The notes beneath the pieces are model-generated. The model worked only from the letters and a program-made list of their open reading frames with translations, ran no database searches and was not told where the DNA came from. The translations under genes and the position numbers were made by a program. From positions 1 through 64,000 of the forward strand of contig CAWABY010000003.1 of assembly GCA_963780395.1 (NCBI GenBank): DNA of 64,000 bases, read 5' to 3'. Positions within the stretch are counted from its first letter, which is position 1. Each line of letters starts with the position of its first letter. Shown piece after piece: positions 1-15,003 of this stretch. This stretch comes from VGBV01 sp963780395. Lineage in GTDB: Bacteria > Actinomycetota > Thermoleophilia > Solirubrobacterales > 70-9.

Positions 1-9
1 CCACCTCGT

Positions 10-30
10 CCTCCGGGCCGGGGGTTTTTT
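10..30 (+). terminator. Possible intrinsic terminator of an upstream gene
   Basis: A short GC-rich hairpin (10-24, six pairs including one G-T, loop of about three bases) is followed directly by six T at 25-30. It would end a transcript entering from outside the window. The stem is short, so the call is moderate. Confidence 0.45.
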
Positions 31-31
31 A

Positions 32-75
32 CGTCGGGCAGCGCTTTTGACCGCCCGACGCCCGACTTTCAGAAT
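32..75 (+). promoter_or_regulatory. rpmG-secE-nusG promoter inside an inverted repeat
   Basis: TTGACC at 47-52, a 17-base spacer and CAGAAT at 70-75 fit a sigma70-type promoter. A perfect 8-bp inverted repeat, CGTCGGGC (32-39) and GCCCGACG (53-60), brackets the -35 box and could be an operator or a leftover structure. The predicted start site (about 82) lies inside the AGAGGAG ribosome-binding sequence of rpmG, so this promoter would give a very short leader, or the main promoter lies upstream. Confidence 0.45.
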
Positions 76-85
76 CAGAGGAGAC

Positions 86-247
86 ATGGCCTCAGACGTG
101 CGAATTGCTGTGACGCTCGCCTGCGAGGAGTGCAAGCGGCGCAACTACGACACCAACAAGTCGCGGCGGAATTCGCCGGACAGGATCGAGATGCGCAAGT
201 ACTGCCGCTGGTGCGCCCGCCACACCCCTCACAAGGAAACCCGCTGA
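86..247 (+). CDS. rpmG: 50S ribosomal protein L33
   Basis: L33 is a small zinc-type protein of the large ribosomal subunit, here 53 aa. ATG 86 is preferred over the in-frame ATG 47 because AGAGGAG (77-83) precedes it and the protein then starts MASDVR, as is usual for the family. Two CxxC pairs (CEEC and CRWC) identify the zinc-binding C+ form. It heads the rpmG-secE-nusG-rplK-rplA run, with secE 18 bases downstream. The layout and length are standard for actinobacteria. Confidence 0.93.
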   Translation: MASDVRIAVTLACEECKRRNYDTNKSRRNSPDRIEMRKYCRWCARHTPHKETR

Positions 248-265
248 CCGGGTGACCATCTAGCG

Positions 266-943
266 ATGGCGAAGACCAGGGCACAGCGAAAGGCCGAGAA
301 GCGCCGCCGCGAGGCGCAGCTCGAGCGCGAGCGCAAGGCCGGTGGCGACGGCGCCGAGCGCGATCGCGAGTCGCGGGCGCAGCACGACACCCAGGCCCCC
401 GTCTCGGGAGAGGTGGCCGAGGCCGAGGCGGTGATCGAGACCGGCGCCCACACCGAGGACTACGGCGAGCACACGGTCGAGCACGAGGGCCAGGGCCCCA
501 CGCAGGCGAGGGCCGCGGTCCCGGGGGTCACCCCCGAGCCGGTCGCCCCCGCGCCCGTCGAGCCCGAGCCGGAGGTCCCCGAGGCCCCGGCGCCCTCCCG
601 CGCCGACGTCGGCGCTCCCACCGAGGCGCCGACCGATGAGCCGCGCGAGACCCGAGAGGAGCGCCGAGCGCGAAAGAAGCGCGAGAAGCAGGAGCGCAAG
701 CAGGAGCACGAGCGAGCCCTTCAAAAGACCCAGAAAGCGCAGGCCGAGAAGCCCGACAAGCGCCGCGGCGGCGTGTTCGGCTTCTTCGCCTCGTGCTGGG
801 CCGAGCTGAAGAAGGTCCAGTGGCCAGACCGCGACACACTGGTCCAGGCCTCGGCCGTGACGATCATCTTCGTCGCGATCATGGCCGCCTACCTCGGCGC
901 GCTGGATGCCGGCTTCAACTGGCTGATCAAGCAGCTGCTCTAG
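266..943 (+). CDS. secE: Preprotein translocase subunit SecE with long N-terminal extension
   Basis: SecE clamps SecY in the membrane Sec translocon. Only the last 55 or so residues are the SecE domain: an amphipathic helix with AELKKVQWPDRDTL, then one membrane span around residues 195-218. The first 165 residues are low-complexity, rich in Ala, Glu, Arg and Pro, with a strongly basic and acidic coiled-coil-like stretch (EERRARKKREKQERKQ). Actinobacterial SecE often has an N-terminal extension, but 225 aa is long against a typical 60-130. It sits between rpmG and nusG as expected. Confidence 0.92.
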   Translation: MAKTRAQRKAEKRRREAQLERERKAGGDGAERDRESRAQHDTQAPVSGEVAEAEAVIETGAHTEDYGEHTVEHEGQGPTQARAAVPGVTPEPVAPAPVEPEPEVPEAPAPSRADVGAPTEAPTDEPRETREERRARKKREKQERKQEHERALQKTQKAQAEKPDKRRGGVFGFFASCWAELKKVQWPDRDTLVQASAVTIIFVAIMAAYLGALDAGFNWLIKQLL

Positions 944-968
944 CCCACACCCCGAAGAAAGACGACGA

Positions 969-1490
969 ATGTTTCGCTGGTACGTGATCAACACCTACTC
1001 CGGGCACGAGAACAAGGTCAAGCAGAACCTCGAGCACCGGGTCCACACGATGAGCCAGGAGCGCAACGTGCGCCAGGTCGTCGTCCCCACCGAGCAGATC
1101 TCGGAGATGAAGGACGGCCAGAAGGTCCAGACCGAGAAGCGCACGATGCCCGGCTACGTGCTGGTCAACATGGAGATGACCGACGACTCCTGGGGGCTGG
1201 TCAAGAACACCCCCGGCGTGACCGGCTTCGTCGGCTCCCGCAACAAGCCGATCCCGCTGTCCAAGGTCGAAGTGGACAGGCTGCTGCACCGCGAGGCCGC
1301 CGAGCGCCCGCGCACCCGCGCCCAGTTCTCCATAGGGGAGTCGGTCAAGGTGATCTCCGGCCCGCTGGCCGACTTCTCGGGCGAGATCGCCGAGATCAAC
1401 GAGGACGCCGCGAAGCTCAAGGTGCTCGTCTCGATTTTCGGGCGCGAGACGCCGGTCGAGGTCAACTACGACCAGGTCAAGAAGATCTAA
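969..1490 (+). CDS. nusG: Transcription termination/antitermination protein NusG
   Basis: NusG binds RNA polymerase and links it to Rho or the ribosome. The 173-aa protein has the NGN domain (WYVINTYSGHENKVKQNL at the N terminus, RTMPGYVLV near residue 60, TPGVTGFVG near 85) and a C-terminal KOW domain (GESVKVISGPLADFSGEI). It lacks the long acidic N-terminal extension seen in Streptomyces and Mycobacterium NusG, so it is a minimal form. It lies between secE and rplK, 25 bases after secE. Confidence 0.95.
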   Translation: MFRWYVINTYSGHENKVKQNLEHRVHTMSQERNVRQVVVPTEQISEMKDGQKVQTEKRTMPGYVLVNMEMTDDSWGLVKNTPGVTGFVGSRNKPIPLSKVEVDRLLHREAAERPRTRAQFSIGESVKVISGPLADFSGEIAEINEDAAKLKVLVSIFGRETPVEVNYDQVKKI

Positions 1491-1502
1491 CTTCCCAAGG
1501 CC

Positions 1503-1937
1503 ATGGCGAAGAAAGTCCTGACAATGATCAAGCTTCAGATCCCGGCCGGCGCTGCCAACCCGGCGCCGCCGGTCGGCCCCGCGCTGGGCCAGCACGGCGT
1601 CAACATCATGGAGTTCTGCAAGGCCTTCAACGCCCAGACCCAGCAGGACGCCGGCACGATCATCCCGGTCGAGATCACTGTCTTCGAGGACCGCAGCTTC
1701 GACTTCATCACCAAGACCCCGCCCGCGGCCGTCCTGATCAAGGAGGCCGCCGGGATCGAGAAGGGGTCCGGTGAGCCCCACAGCGAGAAGGTCGGCTCGA
1801 TCACGGTCGATCAGGCCCGCCAGATCGCCGAGCGCAAGATGCCGGACCTGAACGCCAACGACCTCGACGCCGCCACCAAGATCATCGCCGGCACCGCCCG
1901 CTCGATGGGCGTCACGGTTGACGGACTGGAGAGTTGA
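1503..1937 (+). CDS. rplK: 50S ribosomal protein L11
   Basis: L11, 144 aa, forms the GTPase-associated centre with 23S rRNA helices 43/44. The N-terminal domain carries the proline-rich PAGAANPAPPVGPALGQHG motif that contacts thiostrepton-type antibiotics, and the C-terminal RNA-binding domain ends GTARSMGVTVDG. It starts 12 bases after nusG. A short ORF (1943-1975) fills the gap to rplA. Confidence 0.96.
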   Translation: MAKKVLTMIKLQIPAGAANPAPPVGPALGQHGVNIMEFCKAFNAQTQQDAGTIIPVEITVFEDRSFDFITKTPPAAVLIKEAAGIEKGSGEPHSEKVGSITVDQARQIAERKMPDLNANDLDAATKIIAGTARSMGVTVDGLES

Positions 1938-1942
1938 CGAGC

Positions 1943-1975
1943 ATGAAGCGAAGCGAAATGCGAAGGACGGTGTGA
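1943..1975 (+). other. Ten-codon ORF in a repeated 25-bp element before rplA
   Basis: ATG at 1943 opens the peptide MKRSEMRRTV, and its TGA (1973-1975) shares its last base with the rplA start ATG (TGATG). The underlying DNA (1939-1963) matches 27011-27035 before rpmC at 23 of 25 bases. Both copies lie between a ribosomal-protein stop and the next start, and both ORFs overlap that start. No SD is evident. It may serve translational coupling or be a small repeat; whether it is translated cannot be told from sequence. Confidence 0.5.
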
Positions 1976-2773
1976 TGGCGCGCGGCAAGCGATACCGGGA
2001 GGCATACGAGAAGATCGACCGCACCCGGGCATACGAGCCCGCCGAGGCGGTCCGCCTGATCAAGCAGACGGGGGCGGCCAAGTTCGACGAGACCGTCGAG
2101 CTCCACCTCCGCCTCGGCGTCAACGTCCGCCACGCCGAGGAGCAGCTGCGCGGCACCCTCGCCCTCCCTCGTGGCCTGGGGAAGGACCTGACCGTCGCCG
2201 TCTTCGCCGAGGGCGACGCCGCTCGCCAGGCGAGCGAGGCGGGCGCCGACGAGGTCGGCTCCGACGAGTTGGTCTCCAAGGTCGAGGAGGGCTGGACCGA
2301 CTTCGACGTCGCCATCGCGACGCCGGCGCTGATGCCAAAGGTGGGAAAGCTCGGCCGCGTGCTGGGCCCGCAGGGAAAGATGCCCAACCCCAAGGTCGGC
2401 ACCGTCACCGACGACGTGGCCAAGGCCGTGAGTGAGGCCAAGGCCGGCAAGGTCGAGTACCGGACCGACAAACAGGCGATCGTCCACCTCTCGATCGGCA
2501 AGGCCAGCTTCGAGGAGAGCGCCCTGCTCGAGAACTACGCCGCGGTGATCGAGGAGATCATCCGCGCCAAGCCCGCCGCCGCCAAGGGCCGCTACATCCT
2601 GTCGGTGACGATGACCACGACGATGGGTCCCGGGCGTGCGCATCGATTCCGCCAAGACCCGCGCCAGCGAGATCATGGCCGGCGCCGGAGTGGCCGCCGG
2701 CAACGGCGCGGACGAGGCGGCCGAGGCACCGAAACCCGAAGCTGCCGCTCCGGAGCCCGCCACCACTGCCTGA
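1975..2773 (+). CDS. rplA: 50S ribosomal protein L1, with an apparent +1 frameshift
   Basis: L1 builds the mobile L1 stalk at the E site and can repress its own operon. MARGKRYREAYEKID starts at ATG 1975, and the frame reads clean L1 sequence to TTTMGPG near 2634. There the frame breaks: removing one G from GGG at 2632-2634 restores VRIDSAKTRASEIM and a roughly 30-aa Ala/Glu/Pro tail ending at TGA 2771-2773, for 265 aa in all. Read literally, the frame instead runs on as Arg-rich nonsense to 2913 and overlaps the next gene. The likeliest cause is a homopolymer sequencing error, because L1 is otherwise intact. Confidence 0.85.
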
Positions 2774-2807
2774 GGGGAGCCCGTCGCTCGGACGCCCGGG
2801 CGCCCAC

Positions 2808-2813
2808 TAATGT
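2808..2813 (+). promoter_or_regulatory. Candidate -10 box of the glycan cassette
   Basis: TAATGT lies 11 bases before ATG 2825. This suggests the three-gene cassette has its own promoter rather than depending only on rplA read-through. It also disfavours the ATG at 2810, which lies inside the box. No clear -35 is visible. Confidence 0.35.
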
Positions 2814-2824
2814 GCGCTGCCGTG

Positions 2825-3628
2825 ATGCCGGGCCTCAGCGTCGTAGTCCCCGTCTACGGCTGCACCGACTGCCTGCGGGCGCTTCACGCCCGCCTCACGG
2901 CGACGCTCGATGAGATGGACGTCGATTGGGAGATCGTCTACGTGGACGACTGCAGCCCGGGGGAGAGCTGGCCGCTGCTGGTGGGCCTCGCGGGCGGCGA
3001 TCCGCGCGTTCGGGCCTATCACCTGAGCCGCAACTTCGGCCAGAGCGCGGCGATCACGGCGGGCCTCGCCCACAGCGAGGGCGAGCGCATCGTGGTCATG
3101 GATTGCGACCTGCAGGACCCACCCGAGGCGATCCCCATGCTGCTCGCCAAGGCCAGGGAGGGCTACGAGGTCGTCTTCACCACCGGCCGCGCACCCAGCT
3201 ACGGGCCGGCGCGGCGACTCGGCACCTCCGCTTACTGGAAGCTCAGGACCCTGGTCTCGGGCGAGCGCCAGGTCCGCTACTCAGGCTTCAGCCTGGCCTC
3301 GCGACAGGCCGCGCGGGCCGTCGTCTCGATGAGCGATCGTCACCGCAGCTACCTGATGATGCTGCGCTGGCTCGGCCTCCCGCACGCTGCGATCGAGGTC
3401 CCCCGCAACGAGCGCTATGCAGGCGAGAGTTCCTACACCCTGCGCAGCCTCAGCAGGGTCGCCTTGGGGAACCTGTCCTTCCAGGTCGCCGTGCTGCTGC
3501 GTCGCGACAAGGGGCGGATCATGAACCGGGCGAAGCAGCGCCCTCTCTACGTCGTGGACACGGAGACGGACCCGGACGAGGGGTCCCGCGCCGGCGCGCG
3601 CGCGATCGCGAAGCTGCCCGGGCGATGA
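2825..3628 (+). CDS. Family 2 glycosyltransferase (polyprenyl-phosphate sugar transferase-like)
   Basis: The protein (267 aa from ATG 2825) has the GT-A fold opening MPGLSVVVPVYGCTDCLRAL, the VVMDCDLQDPPEAIP nucleotide-sugar/metal motif near residue 97, and the later SFSLASRQ-type acceptor region. These resemble DPM1/GtrB enzymes that move a sugar from a nucleotide donor to a polyprenyl phosphate. Unlike GtrB it ends without C-terminal membrane helices, so it is probably soluble or peripheral. Its stop overlaps the start of the WbqC-like gene (ATGA). The acceptor and donor cannot be told from sequence. Confidence 0.8.
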   Translation: MPGLSVVVPVYGCTDCLRALHARLTATLDEMDVDWEIVYVDDCSPGESWPLLVGLAGGDPRVRAYHLSRNFGQSAAITAGLAHSEGERIVVMDCDLQDPPEAIPMLLAKAREGYEVVFTTGRAPSYGPARRLGTSAYWKLRTLVSGERQVRYSGFSLASRQAARAVVSMSDRHRSYLMMLRWLGLPHAAIEVPRNERYAGESSYTLRSLSRVALGNLSFQVAVLLRRDKGRIMNRAKQRPLYVVDTETDPDEGSRAGARAIAKLPGR

Positions 3629-4341
3629 AGCGCGTCGCCATCGTGCAATCGAACTACGTCCCCTGGAGGGGCTACTTCGACCTGATCTCCTCGGTGGACG
3701 AGTTCATCCTGCTCGACGACGTCCAGTACACCAAACAGGACTGGCGCAACCGCAACCGGATCAAGACCGAGAACGGGGTCGTCTGGCTGACCATCCCCGT
3801 ACACGGGGGCCTGCACAAGCGAATCGACCAGGTCGAAATCGCCAACCCGGGCTGGGCGAGCAGGCACCTGGCCACCCTGACCCACGCATACCGCTCCGCC
3901 CCCGGCCTGGAGCGATGCCTGCCTTGGCTGACCGAGCTCTACATGGAGGCGGACAGCTCGATGCTGAGCGAGGTGAACCGCGCCTTCCTGGAGCGGATCT
4001 GCGCCGAGCTGGGAGTGACGACCCCGCTGATCTCGTCCAGCCGGTACGCGGTCAGCGGGACCAAGAGCCGGCGCCTGCTCGACCTCTGCCTCGCCGCCGG
4101 AGCCGACGAGTACCTCTCGGGCCCCGCCGCCCGCAGCTACCTCGACGAGGGACTTTTCGAGCGCGGGGGGGTGAGCGTCCGCTGGTTCGAGTACCCGGAG
4201 TACCCGGCCTATCCGCAGCTGTATCCGCCCTTTGAGCCGCGGCTCAGCATCCTCGACCTGCTCCTGAACGTGGGCGCCGAGTCGCCCCGTCACCTGCGCA
4301 CTCCGGCCGAGCCCATGGCGCCGACAACTCTCGCCGATTGA
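3625..4341 (+). CDS. WbqC-like family protein
   Basis: This 238-aa protein begins MKRVAIVQSNYVPWRGYFD and continues FILLDDVQYTKQDWRNRN, the signature of the WbqC-like family (PF08889) found in O-antigen and other surface-polysaccharide loci. Its biochemical role is not settled; roles in amino-sugar modification have been suggested for family members. It overlaps the glycosyltransferase by four bases and the downstream acyltransferase by four, so the three genes form one tightly coupled unit. The same-strand insertion in a ribosomal operon is unusual. Confidence 0.8.
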   Translation: MKRVAIVQSNYVPWRGYFDLISSVDEFILLDDVQYTKQDWRNRNRIKTENGVVWLTIPVHGGLHKRIDQVEIANPGWASRHLATLTHAYRSAPGLERCLPWLTELYMEADSSMLSEVNRAFLERICAELGVTTPLISSSRYAVSGTKSRRLLDLCLAAGADEYLSGPAARSYLDEGLFERGGVSVRWFEYPEYPAYPQLYPPFEPRLSILDLLLNVGAESPRHLRTPAEPMAPTTLAD

Positions 4342-4994
4342 GCGAAATCGTGATATTCGCGACGGGCGACCTGGCGCGCTGGGTCCGGGTCCTGTTCGAG
4401 CGGGAAACCGAGCACACCCCGGTCGCCTTCACGGTCCACGCTGAGTTCATCCAGGAGAGCCAGGTGGACGGGCTCCCCGTCGTCCCCTACGAGGGCCTCT
4501 CGGAGTCCCATCCGCCCGACCGCTGCTCGGTCTTCGTCGCCTCGGGCTACCGGGGGATGAACGGATTGCGGGCCGATGTCTGCGCCGAGGCCCGCGAGCG
4601 CGGCTACGAGTTGCCGAACGTGATCTGTCCCACCGCCAGCGTCTACGGGACCCTGGGCGACAACGTCTGTGTCTCCCCGGGGGTGGCGGTGATGCCCCAC
4701 GCGACCGTCGGCGCGGGCACGATCCTCTGCGCCGGCTCATCCGTCTCGCACGATGCCGCCGTCGGCGACTACTGCTACCTCGCCGGCCAGGCTGCGGTAT
4801 TCGGGCGCGCCAGGGTCGGCGACCGCTGCTTTCTCGGCGCCGACGCAACGGTCAGGAACGGGGTCAGCGTCGGTGAGCGGTCGGTGATCGGGGCCGGGGC
4901 GCTGATCATGAAGGACACCGCCCCCGACAGCGTCTACTCGGTGCCCGGTACGCCACCCCGCGACATCCTCAGCTCCGAGCTGGACGACCTATAG
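4338..4994 (+). CDS. NeuD/PglD-like sugar O- or N-acyltransferase
   Basis: The 218-aa protein starts at TTG 4338, inside the WbqC stop. It has a PglD-type N-terminal nucleotide-sugar domain (EIVIFATGDLARWVRVLFE), then left-handed beta-helix hexapeptide repeats from about residue 95 (ICPTASVYGTLGDNVCVSPG, VGDRCFLGADATVRNG) and a PGTPPRDI tail. Such enzymes acetylate an amino-sugar or sialic-acid-like nucleotide sugar with acetyl-CoA. The catalytic His is probably within AGSSVSHDAAVG. With GT2 and WbqC it suggests a small surface-glycan or glycolipid modification cassette. Confidence 0.78.
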   Translation: MSEIVIFATGDLARWVRVLFERETEHTPVAFTVHAEFIQESQVDGLPVVPYEGLSESHPPDRCSVFVASGYRGMNGLRADVCAEARERGYELPNVICPTASVYGTLGDNVCVSPGVAVMPHATVGAGTILCAGSSVSHDAAVGDYCYLAGQAAVFGRARVGDRCFLGADATVRNGVSVGERSVIGAGALIMKDTAPDSVYSVPGTPPRDILSSELDDL

Positions 4995-5028
4995 GAGTCC
5001 GGCGGACGACCGGCCCGGCCCGATCCCC

Positions 5029-5111
5029 TACACTGCCGCCTCGCATAGCCGCCCAAGACCGTCGGCGGGGCCGCCTTCAGAGGTGGTCCAGAAGACCGGC
5101 GCAGGCCTCAA
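5029..5111 (+). promoter_or_regulatory. Promoter and putative L10 leader of rplJL
   Basis: TACACT at 5029-5034 is a plausible -10 box giving a leader of about 70 nt. The leader folds into at least two GC stems: CCGCC (5050 region) with GGCGG, and GCCG with CGGC enclosing GGTGGTCCAGAAGAC. It contains two CCxxAAGACC-like stretches, as expected of the autoregulatory L10(L12)4-binding leader. Position before rplJ is the main support; a covariance-model search would decide. Confidence 0.45.
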
Positions 5112-5888
5112 ATGAACAAGGAACAGAAGACAGCCGTAGTAGAGGAGCTCAGCACCGAGCTCAAGGACGCCGACGCGATCTTCGCGATCGACTACCGCGG
5201 CATCAGCGTGCCGCAGGCCGCCGAGCTGCGCTCGGGGCTGCGCGACGCCGACGCCCGCTTCCGAGTCGTCAAGAATCGCCTCACGCTGCTGGCCGCCGAC
5301 AAGGCCGGCACCGCCGAGATCAAGGACCACCTCAGCGGCCCCACCGCGCTCACCCTGGTCCAGGGGGACGTCGCTCTCGCCGCCAAGACGATCCGTAAGC
5401 TCGGCGACGAGTGGGAGCTGCTCGAGTTCAAGGGCGGCATCATGGATGGCGAGCCCCTGGAGCCCGACTCCTTCGAGGCGATCGCGAGGCTGCCCGGCCG
5501 CGACCAGCTCAACGCCCAGTTCGCCGGCATCGTCGCCAGCCCCCTGACCGGCCTGGTCCGCGGGCTCGGCTCAATGGTGCAGGGCCTGGCGAGCCAGCTG
5601 CAACAGATCGCCGAGCAGGGCCTAGTCAGCGGCGAGGCCCCGCCCGCCGAAGAGGATGCGCCGGCCGCCGAGAACGGCGAGCCCGACCCCGAGCCTTCCG
5701 GATCGCCCGAGGAGGAGCCCTCCGAGGAGCAGGCGCCCGCCGGCGAGGACGCCGGCGAGCAGGTACCCGAGACGGGCGAGGGCGAGGCGGAAATCGGTGA
5801 GACCCAGGAGGCCGCCAACGGCGAAAGCGCCGAGGGTGGCCAGGAAGAGACTTCAGAGGATTCCGACGAAACCAAGGAGGACGAATAG
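5112..5888 (+). CDS. rplJ: 50S ribosomal protein L10 with acidic C-terminal tail
   Basis: L10 anchors L7/L12 dimers to the ribosomal stalk. Residues 1-165 are a normal L10 (MNKEQKTAVVEELSTELKDA, then FRVVKNRLTLLA), followed by the L12-binding helix region around residues 150-175 (GLGSMVQGLASQLQQIAEQ). A further 80 or so residues form an almost entirely Glu/Pro/Ala/Gly acidic tail ending DSDETKEDE. Typical L10 is 165-180 aa; this is 258. rplL follows after two bases. Confidence 0.94.
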   Translation: MNKEQKTAVVEELSTELKDADAIFAIDYRGISVPQAAELRSGLRDADARFRVVKNRLTLLAADKAGTAEIKDHLSGPTALTLVQGDVALAAKTIRKLGDEWELLEFKGGIMDGEPLEPDSFEAIARLPGRDQLNAQFAGIVASPLTGLVRGLGSMVQGLASQLQQIAEQGLVSGEAPPAEEDAPAAENGEPDPEPSGSPEEEPSEEQAPAGEDAGEQVPETGEGEAEIGETQEAANGESAEGGQEETSEDSDETKEDE

Positions 5889-5890
5889 AG

Positions 5891-6283
5891 ATGGCCGCCA
5901 CCAAGGTGACCACTGAGGATTGGATCGAGGAGCTGAAGGGCATCTCGGTGCTCGAGCTCTCGGAGCGCATCAAGGCGCTCGAGGAGGAGTTCGGCGTCTC
6001 GGCGACCGCGGTCGCCGCCGCTGCTCCCGCCGCGGGCGCTCCCGCCGACGGCGCGGGCGCCGAGGAGGAGTCGGCCATGGTCGACGTCATCCTCACCGGC
6101 TCCGGCGAGAAGAAGATCGGCGTGATCAAGGTCGTGCGCGCCGCCACGGGCCTGGGCCTGAAGGAGGCCAAGGCGGTGGTCGACGAAGCCCCGAGCCCCG
6201 TCAAGGAAGGGATCGAGCGCGACGAGGCCGAGAAGCTCAAGGGCGAGATCGAGGAAGCGGGCGGCACCGCGGAGCTGAAGTAG
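5891..6283 (+). CDS. rplL: 50S ribosomal protein L7/L12
   Basis: L7/L12 recruits translation GTPases to the ribosome. The 130-aa protein has the N-terminal dimerisation helices (WIEELKGISVLELSERIKAL), an Ala/Gly/Pro hinge (residues 38-60) and the C-terminal factor-binding domain (KKIGVIKVVRAATGLGLKEA then VKEGIERDEAEKLKGEIEEA). A hairpin with a T run follows, so part of the transcription probably ends before rpoB. Confidence 0.96.
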   Translation: MAATKVTTEDWIEELKGISVLELSERIKALEEEFGVSATAVAAAAPAAGAPADGAGAEEESAMVDVILTGSGEKKIGVIKVVRAATGLGLKEAKAVVDEAPSPVKEGIERDEAEKLKGEIEEAGGTAELK

Positions 6284-6287
6284 CTCC

Positions 6288-6308
6288 CGGCGCCGCTCCG
6301 CCGCTTTT
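6288..6308 (+). terminator. Terminator or attenuator after rplL
   Basis: CGGCG (6288-6292) and CGCCG (6299-6303) form a 5-bp stem with a six-base loop, followed by CTTTT. The stem is weak, which suits partial termination between rplL and rpoB, a known mode in other bacteria. Confidence 0.4.
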
Positions 6309-6374
6309 CCGCTGCACATCCCACAAAAGGGCTACTGTTTACGTAGCGCCCGGCCCGGGCGTATAAGTGAACCC

Positions 6375-6404
6375 TTGAAGAAGGTTGAAGCAGTGTGGTA
6401 GTCT
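6375..6404 (+). promoter_or_regulatory. Candidate rpoB promoter
   Basis: TTGAAG at 6375-6380 and TAGTCT at 6399-6404 are 18 bases apart. TTGAAG is repeated at 6385-6390, in a stretch that is AT-richer than its surroundings. The predicted transcript would have a leader of about 75 nt before the TTG start of rpoB, with GAGGAG near 6473-6480 as ribosome-binding site. Confidence 0.5.
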
Positions 6405-6487
6405 GCACGGTCGCGCGCCGGGTGAGCCCTGCTGCCAGGATTTCTGCGCGGACTCGCAGTCCTTCGAATACTTGAGGAGTCGCCCAG

Positions 6488-14217
<7,730 letters not shown>

Positions 14218-14273
14218 CGTTCACCACGGCTTCGCTGACGGTCGACCGCGCCGCTCCGCGGCCGGCCAACTCG

Positions 14274-14642
14274 ATGCTGGACGACGAGGAGCTCGAGGAC
14301 TTTCAGCCGATCGACGGTCTGGAGATCCCCGACGGCGATTACGAGCTGGCCGGGGTGGACACGGGCATGGATCTCCGCAACGTCACGCCCGATGACGCAT
14401 TGCCGCTGATCCTGGACTCCGGGCGCTCGCCGCTGACCGTTGAAGAGGGGATCGCGCTGATCGCGCGGCATCCCGAAGCCGTGACCCCCAACGCCGGCTT
14501 CTCTCTGCTGGGCTCGCGCTGCGGGGACAAGCGCGTGACCGCGGTCTGGATCAGCAAGGGCGCCCCGAAGCTGGGCTGGTGTTGGGCCGGCAACCCGCAC
14601 ACGTGGCTCGGGTCAGCGAGCTGCGCCAAGCGGATCGGCTGA
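14274..14642 (+). CDS. Uncharacterised protein, DUF5701-like
   Basis: A 122-aa protein from ATG 14274, 56 bases after rpoC. The acidic N terminus (MLDDEELEDFQPIDGLEIPD) leads to a conserved-looking block: TPDDALPLILDSGRSPLTVE, then LLGSRCGDKRVTAVWISKGA and LGWCWAGNPHTWLGSASC. That block recalls the C-terminal part of actinobacterial DUF5701 proteins; this is from memory and not searched. No catalytic motif or membrane segment is evident. It has no clear SD and may ride on rpoBC transcription. Function unknown. Confidence 0.65.
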   Translation: MLDDEELEDFQPIDGLEIPDGDYELAGVDTGMDLRNVTPDDALPLILDSGRSPLTVEEGIALIARHPEAVTPNAGFSLLGSRCGDKRVTAVWISKGAPKLGWCWAGNPHTWLGSASCAKRIG

Positions 14643-14653
14643 CGGGCGGGCGA

Positions 14654-14956
14654 TCAGCGGCGCTCGTGCGCCGCCACCCCGGGAGCCACCCGCGGCTTGA
14701 TCTGCGGCGTGCGCCTGCGGCCGCCCGGTGGACAATCCGGAAGCGGGACGGCGCTGCCGCCGTGCGGCCCGCGGCGGGGCTCCTTGGGGCGCGGCTCTCG
14801 GCGCCAGCGGCGGAACCGGTGGTCCTGGGCGTCGGGAGGCGACTCCTCGGCGAACTCGTCGTAGCTCTTCGACGCCCACCAGACGAGCCAGATGCCGAAG
14901 AAGACCGGGATCTTCAAGACCACGGCGAGAAAGATGATCGGCCAGACGCCCTCCAT
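14654..14956 (-). CDS. Small single-span membrane protein
   Basis: A 100-aa protein, ATG at 14956. It begins MEGVWPIIFLAVVLKIPVFF and continues GIWLVWWASKSYDEFAE, one hydrophobic segment (residues 5-27) followed by a Pro/Arg-rich cytoplasmic-type tail. TAGACT (reverse complement at 14966-14971) is nine bases before the start. It lies convergent with the preceding gene. No family recognised; the coding call rests on the membrane segment and promoter placement. Confidence 0.6.
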   Translation of the reverse strand: MEGVWPIIFLAVVLKIPVFFGIWLVWWASKSYDEFAEESPPDAQDHRFRRWRREPRPKEPRRGPHGGSAVPLPDCPPGGRRRTPQIKPRVAPGVAAHERR

Positions 14957-15003
14957 CCCGGAACCAGTCTAAAGGCCCCGTCCCGTCCCGTTGCGCAAGC
15001 GGG

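Noticed and set aside
2774..2913. Extension of the uncorrected rplA frame past 2773
   Set aside because: Arg-rich nonsense overlapping the glycosyltransferase; it results from the frameshift.
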